Below are positions 1 through 9,656 of a stretch of 47,082 nt of DNA, in pieces (the first letter of the stretch is position 1; each line of letters opens with the position of its first letter). Position numbers and translations under genes: made by a program. The stretch comes from an uncultured Alphaproteobacteria bacterium (GTDB lineage: Bacteria; Pseudomonadota; Alphaproteobacteria; HIMB59; GCA-002718135). The DNA lies in contig CACBMH010000006.1 of NCBI GenBank assembly GCA_902539825.1, forward strand, positions 1-47,082. The letters run 5' to 3'. The notes under the pieces are model-generated. The model ran no database searches and had not been told where the DNA came from. It saw only the letters and a list, made by a program, of their open reading frames with translations.

Positions 1-1
1 T

Positions 2-892
2 TTTGGATTTTTTGTAAATAAATTACAAATACTTCCGAAAAAATATATTGATTATTTTGATTTTACAGGTTTCAACATTCTTTTACCTTTAGCTTTAATT
101 ATATATTTTTGGCAAGTTTCATTTCCTAAAATTAATTCTATTGGCCTAATCATCTCATTTTTTGCTTCAGGAATTTTTATATCCATGACTGGATTTTTAA
201 TTAGCAAACAATTTTTAAATTTTAAAACAGATGACTCTGCACTTTTTGGATTAGCTGCTTGTTTTGGTAATACAGTAGCAATGGGAATACCTCTTATGTA
301 TGCAGTTTTGGGTCCAATAAATACAATTCCTTATATGATATTAGTTTTTTTTCATGGTATTGTTCATTTTAGCTATACAGTTATTATAATAGAAGTTTAT
401 AGAAATAGACAAAAAAGCATTGTCGAAATTTTTTATCAAATATTATTAGGTATAATTAAAAATATTGTACTTTTTGGAATGATAATTGGAATTATTCTTA
501 ATTACTCTAATCTTATTGTTCCATCTATTATGAAACAGCCTTTAGATATTTTTGTAAACCTTGCTCTTCCAATGGTTCTTATTTCTTTAGGTCTTGCATT
601 AGGAAATTTTAAAATTAGAGAAAACATTTATAGTGCAATACTATTAACTATCTTAAAAAATTTTATTCACCCTATAATAGCATTTTGTTTAGCACATTTT
701 ATATTAGAGCTTGATAGTCTCTTAGTAATTATTGTTACTATGGCTGCAGCTTTACCAAGTGGTTCACAATCATATTATTTTGCATATAGATATAATTCGC
801 TAAAAGCTGTTGTTTCTTCAAATGTAGTATTGAGTACGTTTATTAGTTTTTTTACACTATCTTTATTATTAGTATTTTTTGATATTACGTAG
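2..892 (+). CDS. AEC-family (auxin efflux carrier-like) permease, 5' end outside window
   Basis: Frame is open from base 2 through the listed ORF at 185; hydrophobic protein with AEC-like C-terminal segment (LPSGSQSYYFAYRYN). Confidence 0.75.
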   Translation, partial: FGFFVNKLQILPKKYIDYFDFTGFNILLPLALIIYFWQVSFPKINSIGLIISFFASGIFISMTGFLISKQFLNFKTDDSALFGLAACFGNTVAMGIPLMYAVLGPINTIPYMILVFFHGIVHFSYTVIIIEVYRNRQKSIVEIFYQILLGIIKNIVLFGMIIGIILNYSNLIVPSIMKQPLDIFVNLALPMVLISLGLALGNFKIRENIYSAILLTILKNFIHPIIAFCLAHFILELDSLLVIIVTMAAALPSGSQSYYFAYRYNSLKAVVSSNVVLSTFISFFTLSLLLVFFDIT

Positions 893-1439
893 ATTGAGAA
901 ATAAACGATTGTATTCTTTCTTTCTTATCCATAGTTTTAACACTAAAAGGAAAAATCTCTAACATCTTATCATATACATCAATTGCCTGTTGAAACTGGC
1001 CTTGATGAATAAAAATTAGACCCATTCCATCTAGAGCACCAAAATGTCTTGGTTCTAATTCAAGAGTTTTAATGATGTCTTGCATTGATTGATCAAAATT
1101 ACCCATCATAAAATGAACTGTTGCTCTCTTATTCCAACCTTCTGCAAAGTTAGGATCTTCTTCAATTAAATTATTAAAAAATCTAATTGCAAGTGGATAA
1201 TTTCTTAAATTCATAGCTTGAATACCCTTCTCAAAATATTCAATAACTTTTGGATCATCAACTTCATACCATATATTCCAAATGTCAGATATTAAATCTC
1301 TTATCTCGTCCTGATTTTCAGTCTCATTTAATTTTTTAAACAAATTATTTAGCCGTGGATCATTTTGATCTGCTAATGCTATCTTACTAGCAAACAAAAG
1401 ACTTATACTGACAATTAATATTTTAAAGATAACTCTCAT
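885..1439 (-). CDS. TPR-repeat exported protein
   Basis: Signal peptide MRVIFKILIVSISLLFASKIALA followed by TPR motifs (AEGWNKRATVHFMMGNFDQSMQDIIKTLELEP); start moved to internal ATG. Confidence 0.7.
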   Translation of the reverse strand: MRVIFKILIVSISLLFASKIALADQNDPRLNNLFKKLNETENQDEIRDLISDIWNIWYEVDDPKVIEYFEKGIQAMNLRNYPLAIRFFNNLIEEDPNFAEGWNKRATVHFMMGNFDQSMQDIIKTLELEPRHFGALDGMGLIFIHQGQFQQAIDVYDKMLEIFPFSVKTMDKKERIQSFISQST

Positions 1440-1656
1440 ATTTAAATGATTTTTCGTGTAGATTTCTTTTCTTTTCATGCTTTCTCGTTCTCCCTGTTAC
1501 TCTAGTTCTCCATAACTTAAATGATCTAGGTTTCAGATTTATTCTCATTATTTTTATAACCTCTGATTCGGTTACACCGTGAATTCTTTTTATTTTTTCA
1601 AAAGAGGTTTTATCGCACCAGGCTAATTTAATAATATTATCTATATTCTCATGCAT
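1423..1656 (-). CDS. TIGR03643/DUF2805-like small protein
   Basis: IIKLAWCDKTSFEKIKRIHGVTESEVIKIMR...RVTGRTRKHEKKR resembles this family. Confidence 0.7.
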   Translation of the reverse strand: MHENIDNIIKLAWCDKTSFEKIKRIHGVTESEVIKIMRINLKPRSFKLWRTRVTGRTRKHEKKRNLHEKSFKYESYL

Positions 1657-1696
1657 ATTATCAATATAGTTCTCTATTAATTAAATTCTAAAAAAA

Positions 1697-2320
1697 ATGA
1701 TTGATTTGTATTCATCACCTACCCCTAATGGTCGAAAAATTAGTATTATGCTTGAAGAATTAGGTGTGGATTTTAACCCTATTTTAATAAATTTAGATAA
1801 AAAAGAGCAGTTTAACGAAGAGTTTTCAAAAATATCTCCTGCAAATAAAATTCCTATAATTGTAGATAATGATAACAACCAAACAGTATTCGAATCTGGG
1901 GCTATCCTTCTTTATCTGGCAAAAAAATATGATAAATTTCTAGATAAAGATAAGTATTGGGAAATAATACAATGGGTTTTTTTTCAAATGGCTTACGTTG
2001 GGCCAATGCTAGGCCAGGCACATCAATATTTATTTTATCATCCTGGTAAAAGCAAATTTGCAGAAGATAAAACAAAAGGCTATGCACAACATATATATTC
2101 AATTTTGGATAAAAGACTTTCTAAACAAGAATATTTTTCGGATTCCTATTCAATAGCTGATATTTCAATTTGGCCTTGGACAGCTCGTTATGAAAGACAT
2201 CAAATAAATTTGCATGATTATCCAAATGTGTTGAGGTGGTATAAACAAATATCAACAAGACCTGCAGTTATTAAAGGATATAATTCTGTAGGTGAAACTT
2301 ATGAAATCCCTAAACCTTAA
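1697..2320 (+). CDS. Glutathione S-transferase family protein
   Basis: N-terminal thioredoxin-like fold (DLYSSPTPNGRKISIMLEELG...FESGAILLYLAKKY), C-terminal SIADISIWPW. Confidence 0.88.
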   Translation: MIDLYSSPTPNGRKISIMLEELGVDFNPILINLDKKEQFNEEFSKISPANKIPIIVDNDNNQTVFESGAILLYLAKKYDKFLDKDKYWEIIQWVFFQMAYVGPMLGQAHQYLFYHPGKSKFAEDKTKGYAQHIYSILDKRLSKQEYFSDSYSIADISIWPWTARYERHQINLHDYPNVLRWYKQISTRPAVIKGYNSVGETYEIPKP

Positions 2321-2925
2321 GTGTTGTAAAATAATACCGAGCCTGCGGTTATAATTAAAAGGATTGCTAAAAACCATTCAACAATTTTTTTTAGTTTTTC
2401 ATTATTAAGATATTGTCTGATAACACTTCCTCCATATGCCCATATACTAATGGAAGGAATATTAACTACTGTAGACATAATAACCATAAATAGTGTTCCA
2501 ATTATTATATTTTCATCTTTTGGATAATATAATGTTACTGCAGTTGAACAGATTACCCAAGCTTTTGGATTTACAAATTGAAACAAAATTGCTTCATGAT
2601 ATTTTAATGGTCTTGATCTATCTTCTGTCTTTGAAATATTTAAAGACCCAAACATTTTATATGCTAAATAAAGAATGTAGCCTGCTCCAACATATCTTAA
2701 AATATCATAGAGTATAGGATACGTAATAAACAAAGATCCAAGACCTAGACATACAAGTGCTAATTGCAAACCATGACCAGAAGGAATGCCAAAAATATTA
2801 GGTATAGATCTTATAAATCCAAATTTTATACCTGATGCAGTTAAAATACTATTGTTTGGACCTGGAGTTACGTACATAATAAAATTATACACTGCTAAAG
2901 CAGCTATTAATTCCCATGTAATCAT
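2317..2925 (-). CDS. LysE/RhtB-family amino acid exporter
   Basis: TPGPNNSILTASGIKFG motif, multiple TM segments. Confidence 0.85.
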   Translation of the reverse strand: MITWELIAALAVYNFIMYVTPGPNNSILTASGIKFGFIRSIPNIFGIPSGHGLQLALVCLGLGSLFITYPILYDILRYVGAGYILYLAYKMFGSLNISKTEDRSRPLKYHEAILFQFVNPKAWVICSTAVTLYYPKDENIIIGTLFMVIMSTVVNIPSISIWAYGGSVIRQYLNNEKLKKIVEWFLAILLIITAGSVLFYNT

Positions 2926-2928
2926 TTT

Positions 2929-3414
2929 TTAATCTCTAAAATTTACAAATTGGACTGGTATACCTATCTTAGCATCCTCAATAAGCTTCATTACACTTTG
3001 TAAATCATCTTTTTTCTTTCCTTCAACACGAAGTTCATTCCCATTGATCTTTACTTGAACTTTTAATTTAGAACTTTTGACATCAGAAGTAATTTTTTTA
3101 CACAGGGATTGCTCAATTCCTTCTACTAATTCGTACGTCTGTCGAATTTTATTTCCGCCAGCTTTTTCCAAATCATTTTTTTTTAAACATAAAGGATCAA
3201 CTTTTCGTCTAACAAAATGAGTAACGAGCATGTCATTTACTTGACCAGCTTTCATTTCATCATCAGTAATAACAACTATAGTATTTTCTTTTTTTTCAAT
3301 TGAAGTATCTGAGCCTTTAAAATCGTACCTAGTGGTAATTTCTCTTGTAGCATTTCCTAGTGCGTTATCAATTTCTTGATGATCTAATCTGTTTACAATA
3401 TCAAAACTAGGCAT
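2929..3414 (-). CDS. yajQ: YajQ-family nucleotide-binding protein
   Basis: MPSFDIVNRLDHQEIDNALGNATREITTRYDFKGS is characteristic of YajQ. Confidence 0.93.
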   Translation of the reverse strand: MPSFDIVNRLDHQEIDNALGNATREITTRYDFKGSDTSIEKKENTIVVITDDEMKAGQVNDMLVTHFVRRKVDPLCLKKNDLEKAGGNKIRQTYELVEGIEQSLCKKITSDVKSSKLKVQVKINGNELRVEGKKKDDLQSVMKLIEDAKIGIPVQFVNFRD

Positions 3415-3418
3415 TTAT

Positions 3419-4381
3419 TTAGTTTATTACATCGTCATTTATATCTGGCAACTGTTTTTTAGTGCTTAATCTTCCTAATTTTTTCATCTTTTCTACTTTT
3501 TTAGTCAAACTTCCTGAACCATCTTGCAATCTTTGTTTAGCTTCATCCATTTTTGATTTAGCTAAATCTATTGACTGATTAGCTTTTACAAACGACTCAT
3601 ATACACTGACTGTTTTATCATAAATATCTGATGCAGCTGATGCTATATCTTTTATTGTTTTAGATTGTTTATCAACCCGCCACATATTTTCTACAGCTTT
3701 AAGTAAAAAAGGTAAAGTTGATGGTCCAACAATAATAATTTTATTATTCCATGAATCTTCGATAAGTTTATTTGCCTCATTGTATAAAGTAAGTAATGCT
3801 GGTTCTATTGGAACAAACATTAAAACATTATCAATTGTATTGATTCCATATATTTTTGAATAATTATCTTTACTCAAACTTCTAATCAAAGTTTTTGTTG
3901 AATCCAAAAATTTTTTCAAAAATATCTTCTTTTGTTGATTGTCATTTGTATTAGAATAATCATGCCAAGAATCTAAGGATACTTTTGAATCTATAATTAT
4001 GTGTCTATTACCTGGCAAATGAACAATTACATCGGGTTTTTGCAAATTACCATCTTCGTCTCTAAAAGTTTTTTGAGTTGAGTACTCTTCTCCTTCTCTT
4101 AAACCAACACTATCTAAAATATTTTTAAGTACAAATTCTCCCCAAGGACCTTGTTGAAGCGCACCACCTCTAATTAATGTATTCTCAATTCTATCTTGAG
4201 CTAAATTAAAATTTTGTAAAGATTGCTGAATTGATTGCATGTGATTTTTTAAGGAAGTAAGATCAGTATCATCTTTTATTTCAGAACTTTTTGTTTTGCG
4301 AAGAAAAAATAAAATTGATAAAAAACCAACTCCAGATAAAAAACCAATAATGAAAACAAGTATAAGATTTTCAAACATCAC
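3419..4381 (-). CDS. rmuC: DNA recombination protein RmuC homolog (short form)
   Basis: N-terminal TM, GPWGEFVLKNILDSVGLREGEEYSTQ, PDVIVHLPGNRHIIIDSKVSLDSW. Confidence 0.88.
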   Translation of the reverse strand: MMFENLILVFIIGFLSGVGFLSILFFLRKTKSSEIKDDTDLTSLKNHMQSIQQSLQNFNLAQDRIENTLIRGGALQQGPWGEFVLKNILDSVGLREGEEYSTQKTFRDEDGNLQKPDVIVHLPGNRHIIIDSKVSLDSWHDYSNTNDNQQKKIFLKKFLDSTKTLIRSLSKDNYSKIYGINTIDNVLMFVPIEPALLTLYNEANKLIEDSWNNKIIIVGPSTLPFLLKAVENMWRVDKQSKTIKDIASAASDIYDKTVSVYESFVKANQSIDLAKSKMDEAKQRLQDGSGSLTKKVEKMKKLGRLSTKKQLPDINDDVIN

Positions 4382-4384
4382 TAA

Positions 4385-4801
4385 TTAGATAAGATATAAA
4401 TATATTATCAAATATCTAGCAATTTTCCCAATAGATACAAATATTAAAAAAAAAGTAATATTATATTTTACTGTACCTGCTGCAAATGCGATTGGATCTC
4501 CAATAATAGGTACCCATGAAAATAATAATGACCATTTTCCATACTTTTTGAAAATATCTGTAGCTTTCTGTAATAAATATTTATTTACTGGAAACCAAGG
4601 TTTCTTAATAAGAAAATTTACAAAGTAACCACATATCCAACTGATTATAGATCCTAAAATATTGCCTGCTGAAGCAAAAAATAATAATAAAAATGGATTA
4701 TACTTATTAGATAATAATAGTGCTGATAAATAGGTCTCTGAAGCAAAAGGAAAAAAAGTACCTAAAGACAAACAAAAAATAAATAATGATAAAAAGATCA
4801 A
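4385..4801 (-). CDS. YqaA-like/SNARE-associated (VTT domain) membrane protein
   Basis: FPFASETYLSALLLSNKYNP, GNILGSIISWICGYF, WVPIIGDPIAFAAGTVKYNITFF. Confidence 0.75.
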   Translation of the reverse strand: MIFLSLFIFCLSLGTFFPFASETYLSALLLSNKYNPFLLLFFASAGNILGSIISWICGYFVNFLIKKPWFPVNKYLLQKATDIFKKYGKWSLLFSWVPIIGDPIAFAAGTVKYNITFFLIFVSIGKIARYLIIYLYLI

Positions 4802-4850
4802 AGTATTTCTTATTGTTAATTTATGTTAATGTTATGTTACTTATCAATTT

Positions 4851-5993
4851 ATGAACGATTTTCCAAAAGAAGAATTTATTTCCAGAATTGAAAAAATACA
4901 AAAACATATTGAAAAAGAAAATATTGATGCAGTTATTATAACTTCACCGTCAAATTTTAGATATTTTACTGGACTTGATAGTAATTTTTGGGAAAGTCCT
5001 ACAAGACCGTGGTATTTAATTATTTCAAAAAAAAATCCAATAAAAGCTATAATACCAACTATTGGTATTGCAGCTATGCAAAAAACATTAGTCAATGATA
5101 TCGAAGCTTGGGAGTCTCCAAATCCAAAAGATGAAGGAATATCTTTATTGAAAAAAAATATTAAAAATTTTCCTAAAAGTTCAAATATCGGATTTGAATT
5201 AGCAAATGAAACTTTTTTGCGAATGAGTATTAACGATTATCAGGATATTAAAACAAATTTATCAGAATATAATTTTGTTGATGCTAGTAAAATACTTTGG
5301 AATATAAGAAAGATAAAATCTGAAATAGAGATCAATAATATTAAAGAAATTTGTTCTATTACAAGTAATGTATTTGATGATTTTCCTCAAAAAATTAATT
5401 TAGGAATGAGTGAAAAACAAATTGCATCAATATTTAAAAAAGAATTAATTGAAAGTGGCGCAGATTATATTCAATACATGGCGTGTGCTTCGGGATTTAA
5501 TGGTTATAATCAGATTATCTGTAACCCAACAGAAAGAGTAACTAAAGATGGTGATATTCTAATTATTGATACCGGTGCAACTTTAAATGGTTATTTTTCA
5601 GATTTTGATAGAAATTTTGGCTTTGGAAAAATTCACAAACAAGTTCTAGATGCATATAATAAATTGTGGGAAGCTACTGAAAGAACTTTAGAAATTATAA
5701 AACCTGGAACTAGTTGTTCAGAAATATATTCTAAATTATCTCAAAGTTTAATAACTAACAACGTATCAATTGGAAGAATGGGTCATGGTTTAGGTTTACA
5801 ACTAACTGAGCCGCCAAGTATTATGAAAAATGATAAAACGTTACTAGAAAAAAATATGATTATAACTCTTGAACCATCAATTGAAATGGACGAAAATAAA
5901 ATATTAGTACATGAAGAAAATTTATTAATAACTAAAGATTCCTATAAACTTTTAAGTACTAGAACTCCTGAAAATTTACCTATTATTAATTAG
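4851..5993 (+). CDS. M24-family (Xaa-Pro peptidase/creatinase-like) hydrolase
   Basis: N-terminal creatinase-like domain; IIDTGATLNGYFSDFDRNF, MGHGLGLQLTEPPSI, ITLEPSIE metal-site motifs. Confidence 0.85.
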   Translation: MNDFPKEEFISRIEKIQKHIEKENIDAVIITSPSNFRYFTGLDSNFWESPTRPWYLIISKKNPIKAIIPTIGIAAMQKTLVNDIEAWESPNPKDEGISLLKKNIKNFPKSSNIGFELANETFLRMSINDYQDIKTNLSEYNFVDASKILWNIRKIKSEIEINNIKEICSITSNVFDDFPQKINLGMSEKQIASIFKKELIESGADYIQYMACASGFNGYNQIICNPTERVTKDGDILIIDTGATLNGYFSDFDRNFGFGKIHKQVLDAYNKLWEATERTLEIIKPGTSCSEIYSKLSQSLITNNVSIGRMGHGLGLQLTEPPSIMKNDKTLLEKNMIITLEPSIEMDENKILVHEENLLITKDSYKLLSTRTPENLPIIN

Positions 5994-7712
5994 TTAAATT
6001 ATTGATTCAATTTTAGGCATAAGTCTAATTAATTCCTTCGTATATTCATGCTTAGGATTATTAAATAATTCCTCTGTATCTTTTGTTTCACAAACAGCAC
6101 CATTTTTTAGTACAATTATTCGCTCACACATTTGGCGAATTACAGGGAGGTCATGGCTAATAAATAGCATAGTGAGATGAAGCTCATCTTGTATATCTTT
6201 TAATAAATTCAATATTTGTGCTTGTATACTGACATCCAATGCAGAAGTTGGTTCATCACATATTAATAATCGTGGTCTTGTTGCCAAGGCGCGAGCAATA
6301 GATATTCTCTGCCTTTGCCCTCCTGAGAATTCATGTGGGTATCGATCTAGAGATTGTCTGGTCATTCCAACAATATCTATTAAGTCGTAAACATTTTGTA
6401 AAAGTTCGTTATTGCTAATATTTTTTTGAAAAAATTTAATTGGTTCTGCAATTATATCCATAACTTTGAAACGAGGATTTAGAGATGAGTAAGGATCTTG
6501 AAAAATCATTTGAATTTGACCTCTACTATTATGAATTTGATATTTTTTATTTGAATTATACAGAAGCTCATTATTATAAATTAAACCACCTTTATTAGGA
6601 GCAATTAATCCAGTAATAATCTTTGCAATAGTTGATTTACCTGAGCCAGATTCTCCAACTAATCCAAGAGTCTCACCTTCAAATAATTCAAAAGATACAT
6701 TGTCGACAGCTTTAACTATTTTATCATTCGAACTTTTATTAGAAACAAATGAAAAACCATTACCTAAAGAATTATCATCAAAAACCTTTGTCACTTCCGA
6801 AAGTTTTAATAATTTTTGATTTTTATTTTCCCTTATTCCCCATGTTTTAATAATATTTTTAGTCAAATCCTTGGAACTAGATGTTATTTCCTTACCATCT
6901 GGGCTAATCAATTTAAATCTATCAATTTTCTTATTTGTTGGTGGTACTGAAATTACTAAGCTTCTTGCTTCCGTTGATTTTGGATTTGTTAATAATTCTT
7001 TAGTCTCACCTTGTTCAACAATATGTCCATATCTCATGACAATAACTTTATCAGTCGTCTCTGCGATGACTCCCATATCATGGGTAATAATAATAACACC
7101 AAGATTTCTTTTCTTTGTAAGATCTTTAAGAAGTTCTAATATTTGATATTGAATACTTACATCTAAAGCTGTTGTTGGTTCATCTGCAATTATTAAGTCA
7201 GGTTCACAACTTATTGCTAAAGCTATCACAACTCTTTGACGCATACCGCCACTAAATTGGTGTGGATAGTCCTCAATTCTTTTTTCAGCGTTCTCTATTC
7301 CAACCTCTTTAAGTAGTTGAATTGATTTTTTAAGTGAATCTTGATAACTTAAATTTAAATGAGCCTGAATAGTTTCAGTTAATTGATCTTTTATTTTAAA
7401 TAGAGGGTTTAATGAAGTTTGAGGGTCTTGAAAGACAAATCCTATTTTTTTTCCTCTAATATTTTGAATTATTTCTTCATTATTTCTTAATTCAATATTG
7501 TCTATTTTTATTGAGCCATCTGTGATTTCACCTGGAGGATCAATCAAGTTAATTATCGCATTTGCAATTGTAGATTTTCCAGATCCAGACTCACCGACAA
7601 TTCCTAATATTTCGCCTCTTTCTAAAGAAAATTCTACATTTTTGCTTGCAACAATAGTTTCCTTTCGTGTTGGATAACTTATGTTTAAATTTTTAACTTC
7701 TAAAAAACTCAT
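5994..7712 (-). CDS. Dipeptide/oligopeptide ABC transporter, fused tandem ATPase (DppD-DppF/GsiA-like)
   Basis: Two Walker A motifs (GESGSGKST twice), two signature motifs (FSGGMRQR, FSGGQRQR); ATGA overlap with upstream permease. Confidence 0.92.
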   Translation of the reverse strand: MSFLEVKNLNISYPTRKETIVASKNVEFSLERGEILGIVGESGSGKSTIANAIINLIDPPGEITDGSIKIDNIELRNNEEIIQNIRGKKIGFVFQDPQTSLNPLFKIKDQLTETIQAHLNLSYQDSLKKSIQLLKEVGIENAEKRIEDYPHQFSGGMRQRVVIALAISCEPDLIIADEPTTALDVSIQYQILELLKDLTKKRNLGVIIITHDMGVIAETTDKVIVMRYGHIVEQGETKELLTNPKSTEARSLVISVPPTNKKIDRFKLISPDGKEITSSSKDLTKNIIKTWGIRENKNQKLLKLSEVTKVFDDNSLGNGFSFVSNKSSNDKIVKAVDNVSFELFEGETLGLVGESGSGKSTIAKIITGLIAPNKGGLIYNNELLYNSNKKYQIHNSRGQIQMIFQDPYSSLNPRFKVMDIIAEPIKFFQKNISNNELLQNVYDLIDIVGMTRQSLDRYPHEFSGGQRQRISIARALATRPRLLICDEPTSALDVSIQAQILNLLKDIQDELHLTMLFISHDLPVIRQMCERIIVLKNGAVCETKDTEELFNNPKHEYTKELIRLMPKIESII

Positions 7713-8632
7713 CTCTTTTTTAATTTTGGATTTAAAGCATCTCTCATCCAATCCCCTAATAAATTAATTGATAATGCTAAAACAATTAAGAAAATTGCTG
7801 GAAAAAAAGTAATCCACCACTCACCCGAAAATAAAAAATTATTTCCAAACCTTATTAGAGTCCCAAGAGAAGGTGTTGTTGGTGGAACGCCAACACCTAA
7901 AAAACTTAAGGTGGACTCTGTAATAATTGCAAGTGCTAATCCGATTGTAGCAATTACTAATATAGGCCGAAGTATATTTGGTAAAATATGCTTAAACATA
8001 ATTAATATATTTGATAATCCAATAATTCTTGAAGCTGAGACATACTCTTTATTTTTTTCAACTAAGGTTGATGCTCTCGATACTCTTGCAAACTGAGGCC
8101 ATTCTGAAATACCAATGGCGAAAATCAAAACATAAATTGCCATTTCGTCATGCATTGATTGTGAGATAATTGCCCTTGCAATACCATCAACAAGTAAAGC
8201 CATTAAAATACTTGGAATAGTTAACTGCACATCTGTAAGGCGCATTACAATAATCTCATACCTACCACCAATATATCCAGCTGTTATTCCAAGAAAAACT
8301 CCAAGTATCATTGCAAAAATTATAGATGCAAAACCAACGATCAGTGAAATTCTTGAACCATAAATCATTGTTGAAAACATATCTCTTCCTTGCTGATCAG
8401 TTCCTAATATGAAGCTAAAACTTCCTCCCTCCGACCATACTGGTGGGGTAAAGGCATCCATTAAAGAAACTGATGCTGGATCAAAAGGATTATAAGGTGC
8501 AACTATCCCAGCAAATACAGAACAAAAAAGTATAATAAAAAATATTGTTGAAGAAATTACTGCTAATTTAGAATTAAAGAAACTGTATCCAATATCAGTA
8601 TCATATATTTTATTGTACGTTTTAAGTAGCAT
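7709..8632 (-). CDS. Dipeptide/oligopeptide ABC transporter permease (DppC-like)
   Basis: DPPC family features: LGTDQQGRDMFSTMIYGSRISL, ITESTLSFLGVGVPPTTPSLG. Confidence 0.92.
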   Translation of the reverse strand: MLLKTYNKIYDTDIGYSFFNSKLAVISSTIFFIILFCSVFAGIVAPYNPFDPASVSLMDAFTPPVWSEGGSFSFILGTDQQGRDMFSTMIYGSRISLIVGFASIIFAMILGVFLGITAGYIGGRYEIIVMRLTDVQLTIPSILMALLVDGIARAIISQSMHDEMAIYVLIFAIGISEWPQFARVSRASTLVEKNKEYVSASRIIGLSNILIMFKHILPNILRPILVIATIGLALAIITESTLSFLGVGVPPTTPSLGTLIRFGNNFLFSGEWWITFFPAIFLIVLALSINLLGDWMRDALNPKLKKR

Positions 8633-8633
8633 T

Positions 8634-9611
8634 TTAACTACCCTCTTCCTTAAGCCTAATTCTGGGATCAATAAAATAGTATGTGATGTCTACAATAAAA
8701 TTTATCATAACAAATATAAAGGCTACCATAATCATATATGCTGACATTATAGGAATATCGACAAAGTATACTGCTTTGATAAATAATGACCCCATGCCTG
8801 GCCATTGAAAAACTGTTTCTGTAATAATTGAAAAAGCAATTAATGTTCCGATGTTGATACCTGTAATAGTAATAACTGGAATTAATCCATTTTTGAGCGC
8901 ATGCTTATAATTAATAACACTCCTTTTTATACCTCTTGCTTTTGCAAATTTAATATAATCTGTTTGTAAAATTTCCATCATTTCAGCTCGAACTAATCTG
9001 ATCACATAAGTCATTTGAAATAAACTTAACGTAACAGATGGGAGTATCAGTGCTTTTAAACCAGAAGTAGTTAAAAATCCTGTAGTCCAAAAACCTAATT
9101 GTGTGACTTCACCTCTTCCAAAGGATGGAAGAACTCCTAAAATTACTGAAAACAAATAAATTAACATTATTCCTATAATGAATGTTGGTAAAGAAACCCC
9201 TGCTAGGGAAATCACAAGAATAATATTAGAAATAAAACTGTCTCTGTGAATACCAGTATATACACCCAAAATAACACCGCTGATGATTGCAATTAAAGCG
9301 GAGACAAAAACTAATTCTAAAGTTGCAGGCATTCTTTCTGCAATTAAGTCTGAAACTTCTCTTTTTAATTGGTATGATATTCCAAAATCACCTTGAATTA
9401 CATTACCTATAAAACGTGAAAATTGAACGTAAACAGGATCATTTAAACCCAATACTTCTCTAACCTCAGCACGTCTTTCATCTGAAGCATCTTCTCCAGT
9501 CATACTATTTACTGGATCACCAACAAAATTAAATAAGGAAAATGAAACAAAAGCTACAACAATCATTACAAGAATAGATTGAAAGAGTCTTTTAAAGAAA
9601 TAGCTAAACAT
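8634..9611 (-). CDS. Dipeptide/oligopeptide ABC transporter permease (DppB-like)
   Basis: MFSYFFKRLFQSILVMIVVAFVSFSLF...; FQWPGMGSLFIKAV. Confidence 0.92.
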   Translation of the reverse strand: MFSYFFKRLFQSILVMIVVAFVSFSLFNFVGDPVNSMTGEDASDERRAEVREVLGLNDPVYVQFSRFIGNVIQGDFGISYQLKREVSDLIAERMPATLELVFVSALIAIISGVILGVYTGIHRDSFISNIILVISLAGVSLPTFIIGIMLIYLFSVILGVLPSFGRGEVTQLGFWTTGFLTTSGLKALILPSVTLSLFQMTYVIRLVRAEMMEILQTDYIKFAKARGIKRSVINYKHALKNGLIPVITITGINIGTLIAFSIITETVFQWPGMGSLFIKAVYFVDIPIMSAYMIMVAFIFVMINFIVDITYYFIDPRIRLKEEGS

Positions 9612-9618
9612 GGTTTAA

Positions 9619-9644
9619 TTTCTGGCCAGATTACTGGCCAGAAA
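9619..9644 (-). other. Intercistronic perfect stem-loop (11-bp stem, ATTA/TAAT loop) between binding protein and permease genes
   Basis: TTTCTGGCCAG-ATTA-CTGGCCAGAAA read directly; no U-tract follows on the minus strand. Confidence 0.8.
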
Positions 9645-9656
9645 ATATAAAAATTA

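Noticed and set aside
1681-2102. Minus-strand ORFs 1681-1878 and 1902-2102
   Set aside because: Antisense to the GST gene, which has clear family motifs.
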